Made by a program: the position numbers and the translations under genes. This document shows, one piece after another, positions 25,246 through 34,347 of a stretch of 64,000 nt of DNA. Under the pieces are notes generated by a model. It did not search any database. It saw nothing but the letters and a program-made list of their open reading frames with translations, and was not told the origin of the DNA. The DNA is taken from assembly GCA_052116865.1 (NCBI GenBank), contig JBQKKG010000001.1:496001-560000 (forward strand). Direction: 5' to 3'. This DNA comes from CAUPWF01 sp963515125 (lineage in GTDB: Bacteria > Bacillota > Clostridia > Lachnospirales > Lachnospiraceae). The first letter of the stretch is position 1, and each line of letters starts with the position of its first letter.

Positions 25246-25941
25246 ATGAAAAATAATTTGACAGAATTAGAGAAAAAAATTCAATATCATTTTAAAGATC
25301 AAACATTGTTAAGGCAAGCAATGATGCATAGTTCATATGTAAATGAGCGCCGAATGAAAAAGCATCAATGCAATGAACGATTAGAATTTTTGGGAGACGC
25401 AGTATTGGAGTTAGTTTCAAGTGAATATTTGTTTTTTTCTTTTCCAACAACACCAGAGGGTGAATTGACAAAAAATAGAGCCAGCATGGTATGTGAGCCA
25501 GCACTTGCATATTGTGCACGAGAAATAGATTTGGGCTCATATCTGTTGTTAGGAAAAGGAGAAGAGGTTACTGGTGGTAGAAAAAGAGAGTCTATAACGT
25601 CCGATGGTTTAGAAGCATTAATTGGTGCGATTTATTTGGATGGTGGTTTTGCTAATGCAAAAGACTTTATCAAATCTTTTGTCTTGAATGATTTGGAACA
25701 TAAAAAACTCTTTTATGATAGCAAGACTATCCTACAAGAAATTGTACAAGGACATTTTACAGACCCAATATCCTACCAACTTATAAAAGAAGAAGGCCCT
25801 GATCATAATAAGTCCTTTGAAGTAAATGTCTACATTGGCTCCATTTGTTATGGTACAGGAAATGGAAGAACAAAAAAAGCAGCGGAACAAGAAGCTGCTT
25901 ATAAAGCGATTTTAGAATTACACAAACGAAAGTTAAAATAG
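25246..25941 (+). CDS. rnc: Ribonuclease III
   Basis: Double-strand-specific endoribonuclease for rRNA and other RNA processing. The 231-residue protein has an RNase III domain (about 1-150) with the signature NERLEFLGDAVLEL and the second catalytic group SDGLEALIGAIYLDGG, then a double-stranded RNA-binding domain (about 155-225) ending RTKKAAEQEAAYKAIL. ATG 25246 follows TGGTGGA. Earlier in-frame starts lie within the acpP terminator and are rejected. It lies seven bases ahead of smc. Confidence 0.95.
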   Translation: MKNNLTELEKKIQYHFKDQTLLRQAMMHSSYVNERRMKKHQCNERLEFLGDAVLELVSSEYLFFSFPTTPEGELTKNRASMVCEPALAYCAREIDLGSYLLLGKGEEVTGGRKRESITSDGLEALIGAIYLDGGFANAKDFIKSFVLNDLEHKKLFYDSKTILQEIVQGHFTDPISYQLIKEEGPDHNKSFEVNVYIGSICYGTGNGRTKKAAEQEAAYKAILELHKRKLK

Positions 25942-25948
25942 GTGTTTC

Positions 25949-28900
25949 ATGTATTTAAAAAGTATAGAAGTACAAGGTTTTAAATCTTTTGCTAATAAAA
26001 TTGTCTTTGATTTTCATAATGGAATTACAGGTATTGTAGGACCAAATGGAAGTGGAAAAAGTAATGTTGCAGATGCGGTACGCTGGGTGCTTGGAGAGCA
26101 GCGTGTAAAGCAATTGCGTGGTGGCAGCATGCAGGATGTTATTTTTTCTGGGACTGAGAATAGGAAGCCACTTAGTTATGCCTCTGTTGCAATCACACTT
26201 GACAATTCGGATCATCAATTGGCAATAGATTTTGAAGAGGTTACCGTTACAAGAAAGATATATCGTTCTGGAGAAAGCGAATATTTAATCAATGGTTCTT
26301 CCTGTAGACTGAAAGATGTAAATGAATTATTTTATGATACAGGAATTGGAAAAGAAGGCTATTCTATTATTGGCCAGGGACAGATAGATAAAATCTTAAG
26401 CGGAAAACCGGAAGAACGTCGTGAGTTATTTGATGAAGCAGCAGGAATTGTTAAATTTAAAAGACGAAAGAATATGTCCGTAAAAAAGTTAGAGGATGAA
26501 AGACAGAATCTAGTACGTGTGAATGATATTTTATCAGAGATCGAACGACAAATAGGTCCTTTAGAAAAACAATCTACGGTGGCAAAGGAGTATTTGAAAA
26601 AGAAAGAAGAGTTAAAAACATATGATATCAATATGTTTTTATTAGAAACAGAACGTTTGAAAGAGCTCATCAATGACACCGATAAAAAATTGGAACTAGC
26701 AAATCATGATCTAGCCATATCGAGTCAATCTTATGATGATACAAAAGTAGAGTATGAGGCCATTGAGGAGCAGGTAGATGTAATTGAAGATGCAATTGAA
26801 AAATCAAAAAGCCAGTTAAATGAGACGAATCTATTAAAGCAACAATTAGAAAGTCAAATAGAGTTATTAAAAGAGCAAATTAATACTGCAAGAATGAATG
26901 ATGAACATTATGGACAACGATTGCTATCTATACAAAGTGATATTCGTGAGAGAGAGAAACAAAAAGCAGAATTAGAGGCAGAGCATCATGAGATACAACA
27001 ACAATTAGACGAATCAAAAGGAAATGCAAAGGCTGCCAAAGATAATTTAGCAATAACACAATCTAAGATTTCTAAAATCACAGCAGCTATTGAACAGGGA
27101 AAAAATGATATTATTGATCTTCTCAATACTCGATCTTCAACAAAAGTTAAGATACAACGCTATGATACGATGCTGGAACAAATTCAGGTGCAGCGTGCTC
27201 AGGTGAGTAAGAAGTTAATTGAAGTCAAAAGTGACGCTAGCCAACAAGAAGATTTGTATCATCAATATGAAGTTGAGTTAAAAAACATTTCCGAAAAAAT
27301 CAATTATTTTGTTGAAAAAAGCTCAAAATTAGAAGCAAGAATTGAAGTCATACAAGGGCAGCTCACAAAACAAAATGAACAATTACGTATTGGGCAGATT
27401 GCTTTTCATAGAGAACAATCAAAATTGGAATCTTTAAAAAATATTACAGAACGTTACGATGGGTATGGAAATAGTATTCGTAAAGTTATGGAAAAAAAAG
27501 AGCAGGAGCCAGGTTTGTTGGGAGTTGTTGCAGATATTATAAAAGTAGAAAAAGAATACGAAATTGCGATTGAAACAGCATTAGGTGGAAGTATTCAAAA
27601 TATCGTTACAGACAATGAGCATACTGCAAAACGGATGATTCAATATTTGAAACAAAATAAATTTGGACGAGCTACATTTCTTCCGTTAACTGGAATCCAT
27701 GGAACTGCAGGAATAAGGCAACAGGATGCATTAAAAGAACAAGGTGTGATAGGATTAGCCAATACATTAGTGCAAGTAGATGATACATATAAAATATTAG
27801 CCGATCACCTACTTGGACGAACCATTGTTGTTCATCGGATTGACGATGGAATAGCAATTGCTAAGAAGTATAAACAATCGTTACGTATTGTTACTACGGA
27901 AGGCGAATTAATTAATCCGGGGGGATCGATGACTGGTGGCGCTTTCAAGAATTCAAGCAACTTATTAGGTAGACGTCGTGAAATAGAAGAATTTGAAAAA
28001 AGTGTCTTATTGTTAAAAACAGATATGGAAACAATGCAAGCGGAAGTAGAGGATGCAAAAAAGGAAAGAACAGCATGTTATGGTTCTATCGAAGCAATTA
28101 AGTATGAATTACAGCAAGCATATGTCCTACAAAATACAGCAAAAATGAATATAAATCAAGTGCAAGCTAAACAGTTGTCATCAAAGCAGTCCTTTGAGAA
28201 CCTCCAATCTGAAAGCAGGGAATTAGAACAACAGATTATTGATATTCGAGAAAGCCAGTCTACGATACAAAAGGAATTAGATACTTCACAAGAACAAGAA
28301 GAATCACTAACAGGCTGTGTTGAAGAATATCAAGCGGATCTAGAAAAAGAACGTCTGATTGAGACGCACCAGATGCAAGAATCAGAAAAACTACATGTAA
28401 TATTGGCCAATCTGGTGCAGAAAAATGACTTCGCAATAGAAAATAGAAATCGTGTAAATGAAGAGATAAGTAAATTAGAATTAGAATTAGATGAACTAGA
28501 TAAAAATAAAGGTAACTCTTCTAATGAAATTCTGGAAAAAGAAGAACAAATATCAGAAATACGAAATACTATTGCAAGCTCAAAAGAATTATTTGATGAG
28601 ATTGATAATGAAATCAAACAATCAGTTGTTAAGCGTGAGGAATTGCAACAGCAACATAAGGCTTTCTTAAGCAAACGAGAAGAGCTTGCTAAAACTATGT
28701 CAGATCTTGATAAAGAGGTATTCCGCTTATCGAGCAAACGAGAATCTTATGAAGAATCTGCTGAAAAACAAATTAATTATATGTGGGAAGAATATGAACT
28801 TACCTATAGTCATGCATTAGAGCTGAGAGATAAAAATTTAATTGATTTAAACTTTATGAAGAGGCAAATACAAGCGTTAAAGTTAGATATCAAGAATTTA

Positions 28901-29509
28901 GGAACGGTTAACGTAAATGCTATCGATGATTACAAGAACTTATCCGAACGATATGAGTTTTTAAAAACACAGCATGATGATTTAATTGAAGCTGAGGCAA
29001 CTTTAATGCAAATCATTGAGGAATTAGATGAGGCTATGCGGATTCAGTTTCGTGAAAGCTTTGATGAGATTTCGAAGGAGTTTGATACTGTATTCAAACA
29101 ACTCTTTGGTGGGGGAAAAGGAACTCTGGAGTTGATGGACAATACAGATATTTTAGAAGCCGGTATTCGCATTATTGCACAACCACCAGGGAAAAAATTA
29201 CAAAATATGATGCAACTGTCTGGTGGAGAAAAAGCTTTAACAGCTATTTCGCTTTTATTTGCTATTCAGAATCTAAAACCGTCACCATTTTGCCTTTTAG
29301 ATGAGATTGAAGCTGCTTTAGACGATTCAAATGTTGTGCGATTTGCACAGTACTTGCATAAATTAACAAAAAATACACAATTTATTGTAATTACACATCG
29401 ACGTGGTACCATGACAGCAGCTGATCGATTATATGGAATAACCATGCAAGAGAAGGGGATATCCACTTTAGTTTCTGTTAATTTGCTAGAGGATGAATTA
29501 GATAAGTAG
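25949..29509 (+). CDS. smc: Chromosome segregation protein SMC
   Basis: Large ATPase that, with ScpA and ScpB, compacts and helps segregate the chromosome. The 1186 residues show the canonical layout: Walker A GPNGSGKSN at about 32-40, a first coiled coil (about 170-500), a hinge (about 510-680, with GSMTGGAFKNSSNLLGRRRE just after it), a second coiled coil, then the signature LSGGEKALTA and Walker B CLLDEIEAALDD. ATG 25949 follows AGGTG at short distance. The order rnc-smc-ftsY is conserved in Firmicutes. The stop codon lies in a three-fold 12-bp tandem repeat. Confidence 0.97.
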   Translation: MYLKSIEVQGFKSFANKIVFDFHNGITGIVGPNGSGKSNVADAVRWVLGEQRVKQLRGGSMQDVIFSGTENRKPLSYASVAITLDNSDHQLAIDFEEVTVTRKIYRSGESEYLINGSSCRLKDVNELFYDTGIGKEGYSIIGQGQIDKILSGKPEERRELFDEAAGIVKFKRRKNMSVKKLEDERQNLVRVNDILSEIERQIGPLEKQSTVAKEYLKKKEELKTYDINMFLLETERLKELINDTDKKLELANHDLAISSQSYDDTKVEYEAIEEQVDVIEDAIEKSKSQLNETNLLKQQLESQIELLKEQINTARMNDEHYGQRLLSIQSDIREREKQKAELEAEHHEIQQQLDESKGNAKAAKDNLAITQSKISKITAAIEQGKNDIIDLLNTRSSTKVKIQRYDTMLEQIQVQRAQVSKKLIEVKSDASQQEDLYHQYEVELKNISEKINYFVEKSSKLEARIEVIQGQLTKQNEQLRIGQIAFHREQSKLESLKNITERYDGYGNSIRKVMEKKEQEPGLLGVVADIIKVEKEYEIAIETALGGSIQNIVTDNEHTAKRMIQYLKQNKFGRATFLPLTGIHGTAGIRQQDALKEQGVIGLANTLVQVDDTYKILADHLLGRTIVVHRIDDGIAIAKKYKQSLRIVTTEGELINPGGSMTGGAFKNSSNLLGRRREIEEFEKSVLLLKTDMETMQAEVEDAKKERTACYGSIEAIKYELQQAYVLQNTAKMNINQVQAKQLSSKQSFENLQSESRELEQQIIDIRESQSTIQKELDTSQEQEESLTGCVEEYQADLEKERLIETHQMQESEKLHVILANLVQKNDFAIENRNRVNEEISKLELELDELDKNKGNSSNEILEKEEQISEIRNTIASSKELFDEIDNEIKQSVVKREELQQQHKAFLSKREELAKTMSDLDKEVFRLSSKRESYEESAEKQINYMWEEYELTYSHALELRDKNLIDLNFMKRQIQALKLDIKNLGTVNVNAIDDYKNLSERYEFLKTQHDDLIEAEATLMQIIEELDEAMRIQFRESFDEISKEFDTVFKQLFGGGKGTLELMDNTDILEAGIRIIAQPPGKKLQNMMQLSGGEKALTAISLLFAIQNLKPSPFCLLDEIEAALDDSNVVRFAQYLHKLTKNTQFIVITHRRGTMTAADRLYGITMQEKGISTLVSVNLLEDELDK

Positions 29510-29533
29510 TTAGATAAGTAGTTAGATAAGAAG
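29498..29533 (+). repeat. 12-bp tandem repeat over the smc stop codon
   Basis: TTAGATAAGTAG occurs at 29498-29509 and again at 29510-29521, and a third copy starts at 29522 (TTAGATAAG, then AAGTAG). Each copy carries an in-frame TAG. The first TAG is the smc stop, so the repeats add backup stops and lengthen the gap to ftsY. Confidence 0.85.
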
Positions 29534-29544
29534 TAGGAGGAAAT

Positions 29545-30477
29545 ATGTCAGAAGAAAAACAAGGTTTTTTTAAAAGACTTGTATCTGGACTTAGTAAAAC
29601 CCGTGATAATATTGTATCTAGTATGGATAGCATTTTTAATGGATTTACAAGTATAGATGAAGCGTTTTATGAAGAGTTAGAAGAAGTATTGATTATGGGT
29701 GATATCGGAGTAGCGACGACCATGGATATCATTGAAGAGTTACGTAAAACAGTAAAAGAACAGCACATCAAAGAACCATCAGATTGTAAACAAGTTTTAA
29801 TTGATAGTATTAAAAGTCAAATGAATACAGGGGATGCAGCATATGAATTTGAAGAACAGACATCTGTGGTTTTAGTGATTGGTGTTAATGGAGTCGGGAA
29901 AACAACCACCGTGGGTAAACTAGCGGGAAAATTGCGAAAACAAGGAAAAAAAGTAGTACTTGCAGCGGCTGATACATTCCGTGCTGCAGCTGGGGAACAG
30001 TTAACAGAATGGGCGCGTCGTGCAGAGGCTGATTTGATTGGTGGACAAGATGGTGCTGATCCTGCAGCGATTGTCTATGATGCAGTTGCCGCAGCAAAGG
30101 CAAGACATGCAGATGTTTTACTTTGCGATACAGCAGGAAGGCTTCATAATAAGAAAAATTTAATGGAAGAATTAAAAAAAATAAATCGTGTATTAGAACG
30201 AGAATATCCAGAAGCATTTAGAGAAACTCTTGTTGTTTTAGATGGAACTACAGGGCAAAATGCAATATCCCAAGCAAAAGAATTCAAAGAAGTTGCTGAT
30301 ATTACTGGTATTATTCTAACAAAGATGGATGGGACGGCTAAAGGTGGTATTGCAATTGCAATTCAAGCTGAACTGGGAATACCAGTGAAATATATTGGAG
30401 TTGGAGAAGGGATTGAAGATTTACAAAAATTTAATTCTGAAGATTTTGTGAATGCTTTATTTTTAGTAGAAGAATAG
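29545..30477 (+). CDS. ftsY: Signal recognition particle receptor FtsY
   Basis: GTPase that receives SRP-bound ribosomes at the membrane for insertion of membrane proteins. The 310 residues cover the N domain (about 1-100, without the long acidic A domain of enteric FtsY) and the G domain: P-loop GVNGVGKTT near 115, DTFRAAAGEQL near 144, DTAGR near 197, TKMDG near 260. ATG 29545 follows AGGAGG. In many Firmicutes ylxM-ffh comes next; here ilvA follows instead. Confidence 0.96.
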   Translation: MSEEKQGFFKRLVSGLSKTRDNIVSSMDSIFNGFTSIDEAFYEELEEVLIMGDIGVATTMDIIEELRKTVKEQHIKEPSDCKQVLIDSIKSQMNTGDAAYEFEEQTSVVLVIGVNGVGKTTTVGKLAGKLRKQGKKVVLAAADTFRAAAGEQLTEWARRAEADLIGGQDGADPAAIVYDAVAAAKARHADVLLCDTAGRLHNKKNLMEELKKINRVLEREYPEAFRETLVVLDGTTGQNAISQAKEFKEVADITGIILTKMDGTAKGGIAIAIQAELGIPVKYIGVGEGIEDLQKFNSEDFVNALFLVEE

Positions 30478-30518
30478 GTACAATAAAAACGGTAGATGCA
30501 AAAGAAAGAAGGATGAAC

Positions 30519-31733
30519 ATGTTAACACTCGAAAAATTTGAAGAAGCAAGTGAAATAGTGCAACGAGTAACTCAAAAAACAAAATTAGTCTATAGTGATT
30601 ACTTAAGTCAACAAACAGGTGCAAAAGTGTATTTGAAGCCAGAGAATATGCAACACACAGGTGCTTATAAACTTCGAGGAGCCTACTACAAAATTAGCAC
30701 TCTTACAGAGGAAGAACGAAGTAGGGGACTAATTACTGCATCTGCCGGAAATCATGCACAAGGTGTCGCTTATGCAGCAAAAGCGTTTGGATGCAAGGCA
30801 ACAATTGTTATGCCTACAGTAACCCCTCTTATTAAGGTGAATCGCACAAAGAGTTATGGTGCAGAAGTAGTATTGTACGGTGATGTCTATGATGATGCAT
30901 GTGCAAAAGCGTATGAAATAGCAAATGATAAGGGGCTTACATTTGTCCATCCATTTGATGATTTAGATGTAGCCACTGGGCAAGGAACAATTGCTATGGA
31001 AATTGTTCAAGAATTACCTACTGTTGACTACATTATCGCACCAATTGGTGGTGGAGGCCTTATTTCCGGTGTATCTACTTTAGCCAAGATGTTAAATCCA
31101 AAGATTAAAATTATAGGAGTGGAACCATCAGAGGCAGCTAGTATGAAAGCAGCAGTAGAGGCAGGGGAAGTTGTAACGCTCCCATCTGCTAATACTATAG
31201 CAGATGGGACAGCGGTCAAAACAGTAGGAACACAAAATTTGCCATACGTGATGGAGAATGTCGATCAAATTGTAACTGTGGAAGATGATGAATTAATTGG
31301 TGCATTTTTGGATATGGTAGAAAATCATAAGATGATAGTTGAAAATTCAGGACTACTTTCTGTTGCTGCTTTAAAGCAACTAGATCTTAAAGGAAAGAAA
31401 GTCGTATCTATCTTAAGTGGAGGTAACATGGATGTTATAACAATGTCCTCCATTGTTCAGCATGGATTAATTAAGAGAGATCGTATCTTCTCTGTTTCTG
31501 TGCTATTACCGGATAAAGCTGGAGAATTAGTTCGTGTAGCTAAAACGATAGCAGATGAACAGGGGAATGTAATTAAGCTAGACCATAATCAATTTGTTAG
31601 TACCAATAGAAATGCAGCAGTAGAGTTACGTATTACTATGGAAGCTTTTGGGACAGAACATAAGCATAATATAATGAAAGCCCTAGAGGATGAAGGATTT
31701 AGACCGAGAGAAATTGGCGCAAAGCTATATTAG
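30519..31733 (+). CDS. ilvA: Threonine ammonia-lyase
   Basis: PLP enzyme that deaminates L-threonine to 2-oxobutyrate, the entry to isoleucine synthesis or threonine breakdown. The 404-residue product has the PLP lysine in GAYKLRGAYYK near residue 55, the phosphate-binding loop GGGGLISG near 180, and SGGNMD near 305. A C-terminal ACT domain (about 327-404, from SVSVLLPDKAGELV) suggests allosteric control. ATG 30519 is six bases from AAGAAGG; the ATG at 30513 abuts that site. This length and single ACT domain fit the short type found in Clostridia. Biosynthetic and catabolic roles cannot be separated from sequence. Confidence 0.9.
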   Translation: MLTLEKFEEASEIVQRVTQKTKLVYSDYLSQQTGAKVYLKPENMQHTGAYKLRGAYYKISTLTEEERSRGLITASAGNHAQGVAYAAKAFGCKATIVMPTVTPLIKVNRTKSYGAEVVLYGDVYDDACAKAYEIANDKGLTFVHPFDDLDVATGQGTIAMEIVQELPTVDYIIAPIGGGGLISGVSTLAKMLNPKIKIIGVEPSEAASMKAAVEAGEVVTLPSANTIADGTAVKTVGTQNLPYVMENVDQIVTVEDDELIGAFLDMVENHKMIVENSGLLSVAALKQLDLKGKKVVSILSGGNMDVITMSSIVQHGLIKRDRIFSVSVLLPDKAGELVRVAKTIADEQGNVIKLDHNQFVSTNRNAAVELRITMEAFGTEHKHNIMKALEDEGFRPREIGAKLY

Positions 31734-31741
31734 GAGGGCAC

Positions 31742-32206
31742 ATGGAACGGAGATTACCAAAACAAGGGGACTATTATCGTCATTTTAAGGGACAGCACTA
31801 TCAAGTTTTAACACTGGCAACTCATTCTGAGACATCAGAAGAAATGGTTGTATATGAAGCTTTATATGGAGAGCATAAAGTCTTTGTAAGACCGCTAGAG
31901 CTGTTTATAAGTAAAGTGGACACAGAGAAATATCCCGATATGATGCAGGAATACCGATTCGAATTAGAAGAAGAAGGGTCCAATGAAGCAGCATCTGTTC
32001 TGATGCAATTTCTTGAATCTTCAACATACGAAGAAAAAGTAATGATTTTGGAACAAGAAAAAGTGAATATGAATGAGGAACTTTTATCTGCAATTGCAGA
32101 TAGTTTAGATTTTGCAGAACGAGAACAGTCCTTGGAAGAACGGTATGAGAGTATATTAAAGTATCTTAAAACATTAATAAAATATGAAAGTGGAAGGTTG
32201 CGATAG
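31742..32206 (+). CDS. DUF1653 domain protein
   Basis: A 154-residue soluble protein. The first ~65 residues form a DUF1653 domain, recognised by GDYYRHFKGQHYQVL, VVYEALYG and FVRPLELFISKVD. The remainder is helical and acidic with no recognised fold. The function of the domain is unknown. ATG 31742 follows AGGAGGG, nine bases after the ilvA stop, so it is cotranscribed with ilvA. The stop codon is inside the terminator stem that ends the unit. Confidence 0.82.
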   Translation: MERRLPKQGDYYRHFKGQHYQVLTLATHSETSEEMVVYEALYGEHKVFVRPLELFISKVDTEKYPDMMQEYRFELEEEGSNEAASVLMQFLESSTYEEKVMILEQEKVNMNEELLSAIADSLDFAEREQSLEERYESILKYLKTLIKYESGRLR

Positions 32207-32223
32207 CACCTTTCACTTTTTTC
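32187..32223 (+). terminator. Terminator overlapping the end of the DUF1653 gene
   Basis: AAAGTG, AAGGT and GC pair with GC, ACCTT and CACTTT across small bulges, with loop GATA and a six-T tail. The stem includes the TAG stop at 32204-32206. Confidence 0.75.
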
Positions 32224-32259
32224 TTGACATCATTTGTATAATTGTATACAATTATACAA
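32224..32259 (+). promoter_or_regulatory. Promoter and 26-bp palindromic operator of the citrate synthase operon
   Basis: TTGACA (32224-32229), 17 bases and TACAAT (32247-32252). A perfect 26-bp palindrome (32234-32259), arms TTGTATAATTGTA and its complement, fills the spacer and covers the -10. Its centre TTGTATACAA resembles sites of FadR-type GntR regulators, and such a gene lies in this operon at 33689, so autoregulated repression is likely. Confidence 0.75.
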
Positions 32260-32283
32260 AATAAGAATATAAGGAGAAAAAAG

Positions 32284-33672
32284 ATGGAAAACAGAAAAGT
32301 ATACATGAACAATCATACAAAACTATTAGAGCTAGAGGAACATATGTATCCTTTAGTTGACGTATCATCCCCCAATGTCTTCCGCAATTTGTTTCCATAT
32401 GATGAAGTGCCCAAAATAGCATTTAATGACAGAATTGTACCACATCATATGCCAGATGAAATTTGGATTACAGATACAACATTTCGTGATGGTCAGCAAT
32501 CTAGAGCACCATATACAACAGAACAGATTGTAACAATGTACAACTATTTTCATCGACTAGGCGGACCAAATGGGAAAATCCGTCAATGTGAATTCTTTTT
32601 ATACAGCAAAAAGGATAGGGATGCAGTTTATAAATGTATGGAACAGGGATATGAATTCCCAGAAGTAACTAGTTGGATTAGAGCAAATAAAAAAGACTTT
32701 CAACTTGTAAAAGATATTGGGATGAAAGAAACAGGTGTTTTAGTAAGTTGTTCTGATTATCATATATTTTATAAATTAAAAATGACAAGAAGTGAAGCAT
32801 TAGAACACTATTTATCTATTATTCGCGAATGTCTGGAAACTGGTGTAAGCCCTCGGTGTCATTTGGAAGATATTACACGGTCAGATATTTACGGATTTGT
32901 AATTCCTTTTTGCTTAGAATTAATGAAATTAATGGAAGAATACAAGATACCAGTTAAAGTACGGGCTTGTGATACCATGGGATATGGTGTAAACTATCCA
33001 GGAGCAGTAATACCACGATCAGTTCCAGGAATTATCTATGGGCTTATGGCTCATGCAGGTGTACCAAGTGAACTGATAGAATTTCATGGACATAATGATT
33101 TTTACAAAGCTGTTAACAACTCTACAACAGCATGGCTGTATGGTGCAAGTGGAGTAAACTGCTCTCTGTTTGGTATTGGTGAACGTACTGGCAATACTCC
33201 ATTAGAAGCGATGGTATTTGAGTATGCACAGCTAAGAGGGGAACTAGATGGTATGGATACAACGGTAATTACAGAACTGGCGGAATACTATCAAAAAGAG
33301 ATTGGATACAAACTACCATCTAGAACACCATTTGTAGGAAAGAATTTTAATGTTACCAGGGCAGGTATACATGCAGATGGACTGCTAAAAAATGAAGAAA
33401 TATATAATATCTTCGACACAGAAAAATTTTTAAAACGTCCAGTCTTGGTAGCGGTATCTAATACATCGGGGCTTGCGGGAATTGCACACTGGATAAATAC
33501 ATATTATAAGCTACCCATGGAAAGACAAGTAGATAAGAACTCAAGTCTAGTATCAAAGATAAAACTTTGGGTTGATAAGGAGTATGAGTCTGGCCGTGTG
33601 ACTGTATTAACCGATGAGGAACTTGTACAACAGATTACCAATGTCTGTAGAGAATTAGATATAATACTATAA
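32284..33672 (+). CDS. Probable Re-citrate synthase (isopropylmalate synthase-like)
   Basis: A 462-residue HMG-CoA-lyase-like (DRE-TIM) enzyme. The catalytic motif is TDTTFRDGQQSRAPY near residue 60. The metal-binding HGHND lies in EFHGHNDFYKAVNNS, and GERTGNTPLEAM follows. The C-terminal regulatory domain of full LeuA is not evident, and this length fits the Re-face citrate synthases of anaerobic clostridia. The cotranscribed isocitrate dehydrogenase gene supports citrate rather than isopropylmalate as product: oxaloacetate plus acetyl-CoA would feed 2-oxoglutarate synthesis. 2-Isopropylmalate, citramalate or homocitrate synthase activity remains possible. ATG 32284 is seven bases from AAGGAG; earlier frames lie in the operator. 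Confidence 0.75.
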   Translation: MENRKVYMNNHTKLLELEEHMYPLVDVSSPNVFRNLFPYDEVPKIAFNDRIVPHHMPDEIWITDTTFRDGQQSRAPYTTEQIVTMYNYFHRLGGPNGKIRQCEFFLYSKKDRDAVYKCMEQGYEFPEVTSWIRANKKDFQLVKDIGMKETGVLVSCSDYHIFYKLKMTRSEALEHYLSIIRECLETGVSPRCHLEDITRSDIYGFVIPFCLELMKLMEEYKIPVKVRACDTMGYGVNYPGAVIPRSVPGIIYGLMAHAGVPSELIEFHGHNDFYKAVNNSTTAWLYGASGVNCSLFGIGERTGNTPLEAMVFEYAQLRGELDGMDTTVITELAEYYQKEIGYKLPSRTPFVGKNFNVTRAGIHADGLLKNEEIYNIFDTEKFLKRPVLVAVSNTSGLAGIAHWINTYYKLPMERQVDKNSSLVSKIKLWVDKEYESGRVTVLTDEELVQQITNVCRELDIIL

Positions 33673-33688
33673 TATTGGAGGCAAATCA

Positions 33689-34342
33689 ATGGAAGAGTAC
33701 CAAGATTATTCATTGCGAAGTAGAGTATTTCATAAATTGCATGATGATATTCTAAAGGGAAAATATCATGAGCATGATGAGTTAAGAGAAATAACAATTG
33801 GCGAGGAGCTGGGGGTTAGTAGAACACCTGTCAGAGAAGCGCTTCGACAATTAGAATTGGAAGGGTTAGTGAAAATAGTGCCCAATAAAGGCGCCTATGT
33901 AACTGGTATTACGTTTAACGATGTAAAAGATATCTATACAATTCGTTCCTTACTGGAAGGACTATGTGCGGAGTGGGCTACAGAGTATATTTCTGATGAA
34001 CAGATTGAAGAATTAGAAGAAACGGTGCTATTGGCCGAATTTCACGCGCAAAAAGAAGGCGCAAATCATGTCGTTGATCTTGATGGGAAGTTCCATAAGA
34101 TTCTCTACGAAGCGTCTAACAGCAGAATTCTGGAACATGTGTTATCGGATTTTCATAAATATGTACAATTAGCTAGAACCAGTTCTGTTAGTTCAGAAGA
34201 AAGGGTCAATAAGTCCATAGCAGAACACAAAGCAATCTTAGAAGCAATAAAGTCAAAAGATACTAAATTAGCTGGTAAGTTAGCTAATGAGCATGTAATC
34301 AATGTTATGAAAAACTTACAAAAACAAGGATACAGAGGTTGA
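33689..34342 (+). CDS. GntR family regulator with FCD domain
   Basis: A 217-residue transcription factor. The N-terminal winged helix (about 10-75) has ITIGEELGVSRTPVREALRQL, in parts: LGVSRTPVREAL is the recognition helix, and LVKIVPNKGAYV the wing. The C-terminal FCD domain (about 85-210) has DLDGKFHKILYEASNS and the later His of AEHKAI, which usually bind a metal and a small acid effector. ATG 33689 follows TTGGAGG. It sits between citrate synthase and a phosphoesterase in one operon, so it probably binds the palindrome at the operon's head. The effector could be citrate or a related acid (inference). Confidence 0.9.
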   Translation: MEEYQDYSLRSRVFHKLHDDILKGKYHEHDELREITIGEELGVSRTPVREALRQLELEGLVKIVPNKGAYVTGITFNDVKDIYTIRSLLEGLCAEWATEYISDEQIEELEETVLLAEFHAQKEGANHVVDLDGKFHKILYEASNSRILEHVLSDFHKYVQLARTSSVSSEERVNKSIAEHKAILEAIKSKDTKLAGKLANEHVINVMKNLQKQGYRG

Positions 34343-34347
34343 AGATA

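Noticed and set aside
30478..30518. T-box or amino-acid leader before ilvA
   Set aside because: The gap after ftsY is only about 40 bases, too short for a leader of that class.
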